DNA from: Neurospora crassa OR74A
Lineage: Eukaryota; Ascomycota; Sordariomycetes; Sordariales; Sordariaceae
Reading direction: 5' to 3'
DNA length: 64,000 nt
Assembly (NCBI RefSeq): GCF_000182925.2
Contig: NC_026501.1
Coordinates: 1,488,001 to 1,552,000 of the forward strand
The notes beneath the pieces were generated by a model. It ran no database searches. It was not told where the DNA came from and saw nothing but the letters and a program-made list of their open reading frames with translations. Made by a program: the position numbers and the translations under genes. Below, piece after piece: positions 44,445-55,466 of this stretch (position 1 is the stretch's first letter; the number at the start of each line of letters is the position of its first letter).

Positions 44445-47400
44445 CTAACGAGATCCACTACCACCACCAGCACCAGGCGTCGATGACGAACCAGAACCAC
44501 CTCCGAGACCACTTCCGCTACTCTTCAACTTGAGCTTAATGATTTTCTTCTTTGGCTCGCCGCCGTTGGTTGTGGCAGCAGGAGTCGGATGGATTGGGGA
44601 ATGGGATTCCTTGAGGGGATGCGGTGCCTTTTCGTGAGGCGCTCCAGTAGGCAATGGTCTCCGCTCTTTTTCTCCGGATCCTGGCAACGGTTTTCTGTCC
44701 TTCTTGATAAGGAGACTTGAGCCGGAGGATGATACCCTGTCGCGATCTCCTCGGTCTCGGTCTCGGTCCCGGTCCCGGTCTCGGTCACCTCGATCACCAC
44801 GATCACCACGATCACGCTCCCTGTCTCTATCACGGTCGCGGTCGCGCTCCCGATCACGATCCTTGTAACTGTCTCTATCACGATCGCTGTCCCGATCAGC
44901 TCGATCACGGTACTTGTCGCGAATCCGCTCCCTCTCGCGGTCAGTTCTCTCGCGGTCACGGTCACTCCTCTCGCGTTCCCGTTCCCGATCCCGATCTCGA
45001 TCCCGATCGATCCGGTTCCGTTCCCGGTCGCTGTCGGTGGTGCGGCCGCCCCTGTCGCTATCGCCGCGGTCGGTTCCCTTCTCCCTGTACTTCTCACGAG
45101 GTCGGTCGCGCTCACGATCACTATCGCGGTCTCCTCGTTCCCTGTACTTCTCTCTATCCCGCTCTTTCTCGCGAGGACGCTCATGCTCACGGTCACTCTC
45201 GCGGTCCCGCTCCCGCTCCCTGTACTTCTCCTTTTCTCGCTCGGCACCACCACGGTATCGCTCCCTGTCGTGATCATTGCGGTCCTTCTCCCGGAATTTG
45301 CTACTGCTGTCTCTCTCCCTATCTCTGTCCCGTTCCCTGTCTCTATCCCTCTCCTTATTCCGCTGCTCCTTCTCAGCATACGATCCAGACGAGCCGTATC
45401 CGTTACCGGCAGGAGACTGCATCCGGCTCTTAGGGGATGAAGGCGCCGAACCGCTGCCAAATCCTACTGCGGCGCTCGATCGCTTGTGGACGGGTGTGGC
45501 AAGACTGCCGGAAATGCCTCTGGCGCTGGCGGCAAGCATTTGCTTTTCACGCTGACTTTGTTCGTAGTCGATGCTGCGCTGGGCGCGGGCAGACAGCTTG
45601 GTCCATTTCCTAAATGGTAGCGTGACGACTTTGGAAGGCTGGCCATTGGCGTTGGGACGGACGGAGAATGAAGATGTGCGGGGAGGCGGAATCTGAGGGG
45701 CGGATTCGCGGAAAGAGTGGCCCCTGATGGCTTCGCTTCGAGGAGCCTCTTTCTTAAAGGACTCACTGCGAGGGGGTTCTGTCTTGAATGAGCTATTGCG
45801 AGAAGGATCGCTCCGGAAGGAGTCGCTGTTGGTCTTGATGATCTTCTTCGGGCTAGGGTTCTCAAATGACTCGTCACTCTTGCGCTTGATGACCGGCTTG
45901 ACGATCTTTGGCTTGCCCAAATTGACGGTGCTAGGCCTTGGAACGGCAACGTCGTTGGACTGTTGGGGTTTGGGTGCAGGTACGGGGGGAGGTGAAGCCG
46001 CTTTTGGTACAGCTGTCTTGATGCTAGGCTGAGCGGCGGATGTATTGGGTGCGGGAGCACTTGGAACTGATGTGGGCAAGGGAGTGCGCGGACCGGCAGT
46101 CGTAGAAGGCCGAGGAGGCACGGTCATAGCGATAGAGTCCTTCCGTACTGGTGGGGGAGCTTCTGGGACTGGTGACTCCCGAGGTTTCGCAATGTACGAA
46201 GGCCGTGATTGTAGCTTTACGATTGTCTTCTTCTCAGGAGGCTTAATCTCTACCCTGGAAGCCGACAAGTTGGTCGACGGTGTCGGTGCGGGTAATGGCG
46301 CCGGAGGCGGTGGAGCTTCGATCGCAACCATATCCTTACTCTTAGGAAGCGTCCGGTACTCCGACTTGAACTTGACGACACATCTCTTCTTGGGCGGAGT
46401 TCCGAGGATCTGTGGTGCAGTGGCGACAATTGTCGGGTCGCGAGTTGCCTTCCAGACAATGGGATACTTGATAGTAACAAGTAGAGAATCTTCTGGTTCG
46501 AACATGGCCGAGCAGAGCTCCAATAGCTGGCGCTTCTCCTGTAGACCGATGACGGGAGAATTAAATGCCTTCCATATGGATATTTGCATCTCCGTGTTCC
46601 CCCTCAGCTCTTCCTTGAGCGCATTAAGCGCGTGGGCAATGTCTTCTCTGCGTACTGCATCGAGCTTCCGTTGTTGGATCTCTGCGTCACCTTGATCGAT
46701 GACGAGACCTCCATCATTAAGAGCTTCAAGTTCCTGTGTCGAAGCTTTGTTCTCGCCAAACGCAATGGCAGCGATTCCCCGGCAAAAGACCTTGAACAAT
46801 CGATCGCGGATGAAGGGCGAACTATCGGTGCTCATGTATGAAAGTAGAAGCTTGAGAATAGGGGGTTTGGAGATCATTCCAAGCTCAACCAGGCACTCAA
46901 ACGCCTTGATACGTACAAGATCAATGTTGTCGTCCTGGAGGTACTGAACAAAGTCGAGGGCCGATTCAGGGATGACACGAGCCTTCATGAGCCTCATCTT
47001 GCAGTGAAGAGCCGTTGTCGTCCAAATGTTCTGGTATGTCAGTGTCCATTCATCCATCCTGCGAAACTTGTCGATCTCCTCAATGGTCTTCTCAATGAAA
47101 CTTTTGAATTCCGCATCGTCTTCATCGAAAGGATCCAGGTTTTTGATGAGGTATCCCTCGGTAATCTCCTTCTGCGGAATCACAGAGGTGGTAAGAGCAT
47201 CGAGGAGTTTGGCGATGTAGAACTGGTCTGAAAACTCATTCTCCGAATTGTCATTAAACAGGAGCATCTCCATGATGAACTGTCGGGCCCTCTTAGAGCA
47301 TCTTCCTTTTTCCTGCAGGTCCGTCGTCCGTGCAAGCACCGCGGGAATCGCACATTGGATGGCATACTGGCCCTTGTCGGTAAAATCGTTGGGAGCGATC

Positions 47401-50057
47401 GGGTAGTGATAGCCACCCTCCCGGCCGGGAATTGGTACCTTCTTGCAGAAAAACTTGCGGAAACAGAGTATCAGATGGACCATGCCGATGTAATTCAAGT
47501 CAGGATGTGCCTGTTTAGCGAGGTCTTCCAATGCCATCACTCGGACACCATGGTAATATCGTCGGTCCATCACTGTCCGCGTCTCGATCGTCGAGTGGAC
47601 CGCATGCCTCTTTTCCCTCTTGAAAGCGAGCATCGCGTCCTGGTGGGCCACGACGTCTCTATCCTGCTGTAGTTGTGCCAGATACATGTACTCCTGCATA
47701 TCAGTCTTCATGAAGCAAAGCCACTCCATGTTAGCATCAAGCCGGATCCATTCATAGGATTCTTGATCCATCTTGGTTTGGACCTCTGAAGCCCAGTCTT
47801 GTAACCCCCAGTCCTCCATATCCTTTTGGCTGGTGAGGACATCGCCCAACATGTTAAAGTAGACAACATCGTCCTCCTGGATCTCGTGTTTGTCACTATT
47901 GCTGTTGGCAGCCGCGGCCATGGCCTTTTTGGTTCTTTTCAGACGCTTGTACTTTGTATTGTACGCAATCTGCAAATTCGTCCCACCTTTATCTTTCTCG
48001 GTAATGAGCTGGTAGTGCTCATAAGGCGTACCGTCTGCTTCGTGAATTCGGACGGTGAATGGACCAGTGAACAGCTTGGGAACGTCGCCGGCATAGACCT
48101 GGTGTATCTCCTCTTGCAACTCCCTCCAGAACTCATCCTTTGATATGCTTTTCTTGGTCGGTCCCTGATATTGTAGAATTTGGATGTCGACGTTGAGATT
48201 CTTCTTGTTGAACTTTTGGTGAATATCCAGTCTCGGGCAACCCGCACCAAACACGTATTGATTCCAAAGCTCATCAGGGACGTATTGACTGCGTTTCTCG
48301 CACCATCGACGGAAGTCCTGGAAAGAGAGGGTAGTGGCCTTGGGGTCCGTGTTGGAAATATTAGCGGCCGAAACCATTTGCGACAAAACGCGGACGACAC
48401 CTGTCGAGCCAGGAATCTTGGACATGCGCTGATCGAGTATGTAAAGGACAAGTGGCGCCTTGAGCGCCATAAACTCGAGCTCAAAGTCACCTAGGTGAAG
48501 ATAATCGCCCAGAGCATGCAAGGAGGGTCTCCGCACATCCGCCTCTACAAGCTTGTCGGAAAGCGACTTGATATGAAAACGATACCAGTTGTTTCCGCAG
48601 ATGGTCCTCATGAACAGATCTGTCATGAACCACTGGAGACCGATGATAAGCCAAGTGTCGGACCGCTCATTTGGCACAATGTGGACCCCCACGTACTGAC
48701 TGGCGAGGGCATGGACGAGCTTCCTGGTAACCTCGATGTCCGTATCTATGATCGTTTCGGGGTACAGCAAACGCGTACTGCACAAGGATAAGGAGTTTGC
48801 AACCGCAGTGTCGTGAACCAAGTCTTCGACAAAGCACATCTTGTAGGCTTCATAAGGATAACGGCCGAACTCAGGGGCGAAGTAGTCGGCAGCAGCCACG
48901 ACGGCTTGGCATGTCCATCGAACTTCATCCACACGGCCAGGGAGACAATAGCCGTGAATTCTGGCTGCATTAGCCCCGAGCTTCTCGTCCGCCTCCTCAG
49001 TTCTAAACTCGGCCCCAAGATCAACGTGCTCAAAGGGGCCAACGGCGAAACCGATGTGCCTAGCAGCGGTGTTGACGCACTCAAAAATCATGGTCTTCTT
49101 GCGCTCGTCCTTGGGGTGCATCTGCTCGCCAATGAGATTGCCAGAGCAGACCACGGTAATCTCCCTCAGCTTATCCTCTTCGGTGAAAGATGAGCCAGGC
49201 TGGTGTGCAGAAATATCAGAGGCTTTGCGTTTCCGACCGCCATCCAGAGCAGTCAGCAGTGCTGATTGGGTAGCCAGAGGCGGTGCGAAGGCATCCTCCA
49301 GCGTTCTTGGGCATGTGATTTTGATTGTCCAGGAATGCCTCGAACCGGGATCATCGAGGCAAGGGAAGATGCAAGACGCCGTACCGGGCTCGAGCGAATG
49401 CCGGGTGTAAACGTGTGGGTATCTCAGGTCACCTTCCTCAACGCCGACAAAGTGCAGGCCATCTCTGATTCTCTTGGACCTGAAAGGCACAACCACCGTG
49501 AGTTCCTCATTAGGGTCGGAGAGGCCTGTCGCATTTTCCGATACCGACTTGGGAGTTTTGATCTTGAGAATGCGTTTGGGCTCCGAATCCTGGATGAGAG
49601 CATCTGGGCGGAGACGGATCCTGAGGGACCCATCAGCCGGCACGCTGATATTAAGCTGCTCTGCCCTTTCTACGATGGGAGCCTGGCGGCGTGTTTCTGG
49701 GAGTAATGGCGCCATCCATTTCTTCATTATGTGATGCTGAGTGGCACCGATTTGCGCATTCGTGGGGGGCTCCATTCGATCGTAAGGATCATGAGCCTGT
49801 GCCCGTGTCTTGTAGCCGTCCACCGTAATGTTTGAAACGTCGATTTCGCATTGCCGCGTGTCTAGGACGAGTTCCTCAAGGTCGGGAACCAGGGGATAAA
49901 TCTTGAATGTGCAAATGCCGCTGACGCTCTTCTCCCTGAAGTTGATGTCTAGCTCCACCTCTTGCCTCAAAATGGCGTACGGCTCGGCAGCGGCCACAGG
50001 ATCGGGGGCGTTCGTCATGTTGGCAAGGGCCACATCTCCATTCTCGAGTCCTGACAT
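44445..50057 (-). CDS. taf2: Transcription initiation factor TFIID subunit TAF2
   Basis: Single exon, 1870 residues. The N-terminal half has the M1 aminopeptidase-like fold typical of TAF2 (yeast Tsm1). The position that holds HExxH in active aminopeptidases reads HALAS here at about residue 449, so the zinc site is lost, as expected of a structural TFIID subunit. The following HEAT-like C-terminal region includes segments such as DNIDLVRIKAFECLVELGMI. In TFIID, TAF2 contacts the initiator and downstream promoter with TAF1. From about residue 1290 the protein is disordered, Pro/Ser-rich, and residues about 1564-1775 are almost only Arg, Asp, Glu with some Ser and Lys in RD/RE dipeptides. It ends with a Lys-rich KKKIIKLKLK and a Gly/Ser tail. 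The start is the first ATG. Confidence 0.93.
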   Translation of the reverse strand: MSGLENGDVALANMTNAPDPVAAAEPYAILRQEVELDINFREKSVSGICTFKIYPLVPDLEELVLDTRQCEIDVSNITVDGYKTRAQAHDPYDRMEPPTNAQIGATQHHIMKKWMAPLLPETRRQAPIVERAEQLNISVPADGSLRIRLRPDALIQDSEPKRILKIKTPKSVSENATGLSDPNEELTVVVPFRSKRIRDGLHFVGVEEGDLRYPHVYTRHSLEPGTASCIFPCLDDPGSRHSWTIKITCPRTLEDAFAPPLATQSALLTALDGGRKRKASDISAHQPGSSFTEEDKLREITVVCSGNLIGEQMHPKDERKKTMIFECVNTAARHIGFAVGPFEHVDLGAEFRTEEADEKLGANAARIHGYCLPGRVDEVRWTCQAVVAAADYFAPEFGRYPYEAYKMCFVEDLVHDTAVANSLSLCSTRLLYPETIIDTDIEVTRKLVHALASQYVGVHIVPNERSDTWLIIGLQWFMTDLFMRTICGNNWYRFHIKSLSDKLVEADVRRPSLHALGDYLHLGDFELEFMALKAPLVLYILDQRMSKIPGSTGVVRVLSQMVSAANISNTDPKATTLSFQDFRRWCEKRSQYVPDELWNQYVFGAGCPRLDIHQKFNKKNLNVDIQILQYQGPTKKSISKDEFWRELQEEIHQVYAGDVPKLFTGPFTVRIHEADGTPYEHYQLITEKDKGGTNLQIAYNTKYKRLKRTKKAMAAAANSNSDKHEIQEDDVVYFNMLGDVLTSQKDMEDWGLQDWASEVQTKMDQESYEWIRLDANMEWLCFMKTDMQEYMYLAQLQQDRDVVAHQDAMLAFKREKRHAVHSTIETRTVMDRRYYHGVRVMALEDLAKQAHPDLNYIGMVHLILCFRKFFCKKVPIPGREGGYHYPIAPNDFTDKGQYAIQCAIPAVLARTTDLQEKGRCSKRARQFIMEMLLFNDNSENEFSDQFYIAKLLDALTTSVIPQKEITEGYLIKNLDPFDEDDAEFKSFIEKTIEEIDKFRRMDEWTLTYQNIWTTTALHCKMRLMKARVIPESALDFVQYLQDDNIDLVRIKAFECLVELGMISKPPILKLLLSYMSTDSSPFIRDRLFKVFCRGIAAIAFGENKASTQELEALNDGGLVIDQGDAEIQQRKLDAVRREDIAHALNALKEELRGNTEMQISIWKAFNSPVIGLQEKRQLLELCSAMFEPEDSLLVTIKYPIVWKATRDPTIVATAPQILGTPPKKRCVVKFKSEYRTLPKSKDMVAIEAPPPPAPLPAPTPSTNLSASRVEIKPPEKKTIVKLQSRPSYIAKPRESPVPEAPPPVRKDSIAMTVPPRPSTTAGPRTPLPTSVPSAPAPNTSAAQPSIKTAVPKAASPPPVPAPKPQQSNDVAVPRPSTVNLGKPKIVKPVIKRKSDESFENPSPKKIIKTNSDSFRSDPSRNSSFKTEPPRSESFKKEAPRSEAIRGHSFRESAPQIPPPRTSSFSVRPNANGQPSKVVTLPFRKWTKLSARAQRSIDYEQSQREKQMLAASARGISGSLATPVHKRSSAAVGFGSGSAPSSPKSRMQSPAGNGYGSSGSYAEKEQRNKERDRDRERDRDRERDSSSKFREKDRNDHDRERYRGGAEREKEKYRERERDRESDREHERPREKERDREKYRERGDRDSDRERDRPREKYREKGTDRGDSDRGGRTTDSDRERNRIDRDRDRDRERERERSDRDRERTDRERERIRDKYRDRADRDSDRDRDSYKDRDRERDRDRDRDRERDRGDRGDRGDRDRDRDRDRDRGDRDRVSSSGSSLLIKKDRKPLPGSGEKERRPLPTGAPHEKAPHPLKESHSPIHPTPAATTNGGEPKKKIIKLKLKSSGSGLGGGSGSSSTPGAGGGSGSR

Positions 50058-51993
50058 TTTGGATGTTGCTGTATGGCCACTCAGGCCGACAAGATGATGG
50101 ACGCGGTAGTTTGGTTAAGAAGTAGGGCGTCGCTCGTGTAATCGCGGGGACGTCGTGGAATGTCGAGGAGGGCGAAGAGCCGAAGGAGAGGGTGACGTCG
50201 CGGTCGTGTTCAAGAGAAGTTGAACTGGCAAGAGCTCGACCTGGCAAAGCTTGGACAGGCCGACAAGGCTCACTCGGTCATGGCAAGAGGTGGCGCATGG
50301 AAGCGACCCCGTGAACTTCAAGTTGACTCGGCTGCAATGGACTATGCGGACTGACGTATAGAGAGAGAGGTAGCTTGTTAGAGCAAAGGCCGGTGGGTAG
50401 TCACAGCGAGGCACCACAGGTTGGACGCTAAGTACCTCTGATGATCGGATTTGTATTATTCTGTTGACCTATGACTGCACGATACGGCGGGGGCCAAGTC
50501 AGGCAAGTGCAGGCGTTGGAGGTTCGCTGGTGCCAGGACAGAGGATGCTGTTCTCGGACGCGGAGAAAGTTGAATGATCGTTCGAGAGCTGCGCGGCGGG
50601 CGACGGAATCTTTTGACGGGGCAAATGAAGGGCGTCCGTCGGTATAGGACTGGACAGAGAGTGGGATGCGGCGCGGGGCAAATGGCCGTAAACCGTGGAC
50701 ATGCGTCGCAACGGAGACGGCGATGATGGGAGTTGAGTTCTGGTGACGACAGAGGACGGAACTGTAGACGGAGCAAAGCAAAAGGCGACCGGGCCTGTCT
50801 GTCGTTCAAAGCTTCCAGAGTCCCCGTCGCGGGTTGGAGTTTCCAAAGTCGCAACCGGTCAGGCACCTACAGGTATGTACGGGCAGGTACTGGTAGAGGT
50901 ACCTTCAATTCAGTACAATAGATAGGTAACAGCAGTCACAACACGACCAAGTTCATGCCTTTTTACCAGAGGAGCCAGAGGCATATATATCGTGTGGAAG
51001 TAGAGAATGGCCAATGGACTGGATTGTCCGGATTACAATGATTGACTGCACTGCACTGCACTGCAGCAGCACCTGGATTATAATATAAAAACAAAAAAAT
51101 TCAGAATCCGGGCAGAGCTGGAGAAGGTCCGGACTTGGTACATAGTGTAGACGTGTAGCTGCGGACGCGGGTCAGATGTACCACCTTTTTACCGCGTTGC
51201 GACCTGCGTGCGACAAATATTATGGTACGGACCTGGGTCACTGCTTGCTTGCCTGCCCTCGACAACAACCCTTGTTGCTGCGTGGGTGCAGTGCAGGACG
51301 GAGCACCTGAAAGCCAAGAACCGTCGTCGAAGCCAGTGCCGGAGTTTTGCCGCGCCGAACTGCGATGTCAATGAAGTCTTCGGTTTTTGAGGTTCGGTCT
51401 TGGCATAGTGCGCTCAGGGCAGTGTCCAGTCCGTCTGGGTCATCACCAGCGGGTCATGCGCGCCCTCGACCGATTCGACTGTTTGATTGGTCATTGTTCT
51501 CACTGCACGTGGCCCCGCAATTCCCATCCTCCAAGCTGCCGACAATGTCGTCACACGGCGGTGAGCTCGGTGTTGAAACCGACCGATATCAACAAGGTGT
51601 CGAGGTCAAGATAACAAATTTGGCAGACCCTTACACTAAGTGTTTACAACTACTACTGCCTAAGGAAAACTACTACTTCTAGAAGCCAAAGAAACAGAAC
51701 ACACTCCCCATGTGGTTATGCCGTGCTATCATTTCTCTCAAAACAAGTAATCATGTGTACCATGATGATGATATGAAGAGTGTGACATCAAACTAAAGCA
51801 TCCCAGGCTAATAATTCCTACATTGGGAATACATACCCAGAATTCAAACACCCCAATTAGCACAAAGACAAGACGGCCCGGCTAAGAAGTAAATAAACAC
51901 CATGGCTTGTTATCCCTGAATGACCACCAAACGCCAGCCGAGAACACTCTCAATGCCCAGATAATAATAGAGAAATTTGTTAAGACATCACGT
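50058..51993. other. Long intergenic region between TAF2 and the SAS4-domain gene
   Basis: About 1.9 kb. The first part is the TAF2 promoter and the last part the 3' region of the SAS4 gene. A repeated CTGCA block lies at 51047-51065. Short open frames on both strands, such as 50428-50866 and 51189-51390, lack domains. No gene is supported. Confidence 0.45.
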
Positions 51994-53898
51994 TCAATGT
52001 TTACCCCTCTTGTCCCTTCGCTTCCTTCTTGCGTGGGCTTTCAGCGTCTCCTCGTCCATGATGTCTTGTGGAAGCGCGAATTCTCGTTCATCGCCATCGG
52101 GCACCGGCTGGCCCCACGCCAGCACGTTTCTGCCCCTTCGCCTGTTCTTGTTGAGCGCCGCATCTCGCTGGTATGGCTTCTTGAAGAACGAGGTAAACTC
52201 TCTGTATGGTTCGGGCTCTGGCTCAGGCGGTGGTGGAGGCGGGATTGGACGTTTGCCCTTTTTGGACGGCTTCTTCTTGGCCGCGGCGATTGCCTCTTCA
52301 CGAAGCTGCTTTGCAATGGACGCGTCGACGTCGCTCTCGTCTGGTGGATCGCCGTCAGATTCGCCCGTGTCTTGTTCTTGATCCTCCATTTCCTCATCAC
52401 TGTCAGCAATAACCCTATGCTTGGCCGCATCTTCATCTTTTCGATGATCCTTAAGTTCAACTTTATGCTTTGCATCCTCGTGCTTACGCTTTCCGTTCTT
52501 CCCTCCGCCCTGCGGCTTGTTGGCCTTTGCCCCCTTGCCGCCCTTTCCGCCCTTTCCGCCGCTCTCGGCATTGCTTGTCCGGTCCTTTTTCCGTTTTCTG
52601 CGCTTCTCTTCGGCCGCCCATCTCCGGAACTTTTCGAGGATGGCTTGGCAGCCCTTGATGAAGTGCTCCCGGGCGGGCTCGAACTGCTTCTTACGACCTT
52701 CTGTGATCCCACTGACGCCCATTACCCGCAGCCAGTCATGACCCTGCAAGGCATCCAGCAGTCGAATGATTTGGTCCTTTTCATGTTGAGCCCGTCCCTT
52801 TTCCGAATTTCGTATTGAGCGTTCCAACCGTTCCGCCTTCTTGTGAGCTGTTTCGTAGAGGGAATCCGGCAACGGATCGTCCTTCAAGGCTGCTTTTCCT
52901 TTGTGTTGGGTTTCCAAAAAGCTAAAGTTGATTGTCTGGGAATCGTAGAGATCGGTAAACAGAGCATCGCCGTAGCCTCGGATAGGATAGGATTCGATTG
53001 GACGGGGCCGGAAGCCATGGGTGCCTCCAATAACAATGGGGGTGTCGAGATTGAGGAGGTCTATCAGAGAAGGAAGCAATTGACGTTAGTGATTGCTTGG
53101 GGGGGGGGGGGGGGGGGGGGGGCCATGCTGACGACCGGTGTATCCAAGACGGATCGCCCAGGGCTGGAAGGGGAGGCGGAAAGGGGTGTTAGGGGTTAGT
53201 AGTGTTTGTGACTTACGCTGCTCCTTGGGGTCATTGCCGATTACCTCATCATAGTCGGGAAAGTAGGCGGCCAACTCGCTCTTGAAGCGAGTGCCTTCCT
53301 GCGATCGTAATTTGCGACCGCCCTCCTTGATGGTATCGGCAGCATTGGGGTTCAGCCTGCTCAATTCATGCTTCAAGCCATTGACCACCTTTTCCTGGTG
53401 CCGTGTAAGGCCCGATGGTTGTTTGGTGGCGGTTGTGCTGGGTTTTGCAGCAGTGGTAGGAGGGGCACGCGTGGAGGGATTTGGGGGCTTTGGTGCCGCA
53501 GTGACAGTGACGACAGGCTTCGGGTTAGGGGCTGTAGGCGTCGGGGGCTTCGCGTCGCGCGAGGAGTCAATTGAAGCCGATTGACGAAATGACGGCCGGG
53601 CAGGTATCTCGACGGCAAACTCATATCGAGCCTTTTTGGGAGGCACGGGATCACATTCTCGGGGCTCGAGTGATCGCTTGTTGCGTTGTTGGACGGTGGT
53701 GGTGGTGGTGGTGGTGGCAGTGTTTGGCGGCTTGATGGGGGATGGGGATTGTTCGGCGGAGGTCGCGTTCGCGAGCGGGTGTTGGGCGGCGTGGTTCTGC
53801 GGTGACGAGTGCGACCGGTAGGTGACAGTGTTGCTCGAATGCGGATGACGCAGACCTTCAGCTCGTCTCGAGCGGGTCACGGATGTGCTCGTAGCCAT
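51994..53898 (-). CDS. SAS4-domain chromatin protein (Something About Silencing 4 family)
   Basis: Two exons on the minus strand, 53898-53217 and 53060-51994, giving 582 residues. Donor GTAAGT and acceptor TGATAG with a CTAAC branch define a 156-nt intron. The N-terminal 200 residues are Pro/Thr/Ser-rich. The SAS4 domain crosses the junction: YFPDYDEVIGNDPKEQ in exon 1 continues as HLLNLDTPIVIGGTH, then YGDALFTDLYDSQTINF in exon 2. In yeast, Sas4 is a subunit of the SAS histone acetyltransferase complex that acetylates H4K16; the fungal partner here is unknown. The second half is charged, with Lys-rich and Gly/Lys blocks and an acidic stretch, ending KAHARRKRRDKRGKH, likely a nuclear or DNA-binding tail. 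The intron contains a 24-base homopolymer. Confidence 0.85.
53099..53122. repeat. Homopolymer of 24 G inside the SAS4-gene intron
   Basis: Read directly; on the coding strand it is a C-run about 15 nt upstream of the CTAAC branch point. Such tracts are unstable in length and may be a sequencing weak point. Confidence 0.9.
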
Positions 53899-55466
53899 TT
53901 GAGAGCAAGCCCTTCATGGTGCGAACAACGTGTGCCGCGATACTGGTCGAGGTTGCAAAGTGTGTGCACAATTGATTTTGGTCCTGGCCGAGTTCAGTTC
54001 GTTGTGGTTGAATGGATTTGCTGTGGCCAGCTGCACCTCTGCTCTTGCCCGCGGGCTCTGCTTTTTTTTTTTTTTTTTTTTTTTTCTTTGGTCCCGGATC
54101 GGGTCGAGTGAACCATGGGCGGGCAGCACAGCCGCCTGGATGCTGGGAAGAGTGAGTGGAAGATGCAGGGCACTGTCCGTTGTGTCCCTCTTCCTTGGTG
54201 TCGGGTGGGCGATCATTGTAGGTAGCCCTGAAACATACCTCTAGGGCAGGTTTTACGGGGGCGCGGTGGGCATCACAGGCGGCGGTCCCGACACAGGGTA
54301 GAGCAACAACAACCAAGATCCAGTTTTTCCCCTTTCACCTCACCTCACTGCAGGTTAGGTCTCCCTACTGCCTATGGTAGGTACTTGCCTACCTTGGACA
54401 TCCAAAGTGGCGAGGCGCAGCTCGTTCATCCCGTCTTGATGCTGTCTCCGTCATTTGCTCGATTGGCATTCGCACACCCACCTGTATCTGCCCATCCATC
54501 TCGTCGGTCATGAAGCTTCCACTTCCACTCGAAGCGGTGACGAGGCTCTGTGAGTATCGGGCTTTTACCGTAATTCAATTCGGACAGACCGACTTGGCTT
54601 CTTGGACGGCTCAATCAATGACCGGAAGACATGCCGTTCACTGCGCAATCTTTCCTCCTTTTCAGCTCCAGTCCCCTGGTAAATCAGTGGCAGTCAATGG
54701 CATGGAACAATACCTTGCGGCTCTCGATAATTTGAGAATTAAGGTTGTCATGGGTTTGTACAAGAAATCCCCTTCTCGAAGACGGGATCATCGACGGCCC
54801 CCGGCCCCGGCCTTCAAGATGATGGGTACCTCTAGGCACTGGGTTCTGTTTTTTATAGGGCACACGGCACACTGATCATCCACTAGGTCAAGGTGTCGTC
54901 TCCAGTGGCCCACCATCACCACGAGGAAACGCACAAGCCAAGTGGAACACGATAGGAGTTAGTGATCTACCTCCTGCATCCGGGTTAACCCCACTTATCA
55001 GTAGGTACCGTGCTATCGGTATTAGGAGTTCGACAACCACCACCTTCCGTTCTTAGAGGAAGTGGTGAAAGCTGATCGATAACTAGTTTCCACATGACGA
55101 GTATATGATAACCAAACTCTTGTAATTCACTCCACGATGGTATAGAAGATACACTGGTTATAACACACATTCCACATGTCGACTTTTATCTCATCATATG
55201 CTGCTCGCACTCATGCCCCTGAACATGAGCAGCAACAGGCCATCCTCGGGTAACTTCCAAATATGGAAGGCGAGCAGAGGACTAACACCAGCCCGAATAC
55301 CACCGTAAGCACTACAGGACATATCCGTTGTGTCGAATACGACGCGCCGCTTATTACTGCTCAGCTATGTAATATAAAGAAGCCTGCAGGCCCTTGAATT
55401 GAACTGGTATTCATCTTCTCTCTTGTAACCATCGTCTGCCATGTTAGATTGGTCCGATACTCGGCG
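53899..55466. other. Intergenic between the SAS4 gene and the ABC transporter
   Basis: About 1.6 kb between divergent genes. A run of about 24 T lies at 54062-54085. A short open frame at 54510-54875 has no recognised domain and probably is chance. It should contain both promoters; an extra 5' exon of the transporter could lie here but I could not identify one. Confidence 0.4.

Noticed and set aside
44717-45440. Long plus-strand frames rich in Ser/Arg/His opposite the TAF2 tail
   Set aside because: They are shadows of the RD/RE repeat of TAF2 on the other strand; the repeat keeps all frames open.
54510-54875. 121-codon frame between SAS4 and ABC genes
   Set aside because: A possible intron inside it leads to an immediate stop, and no domain is visible.
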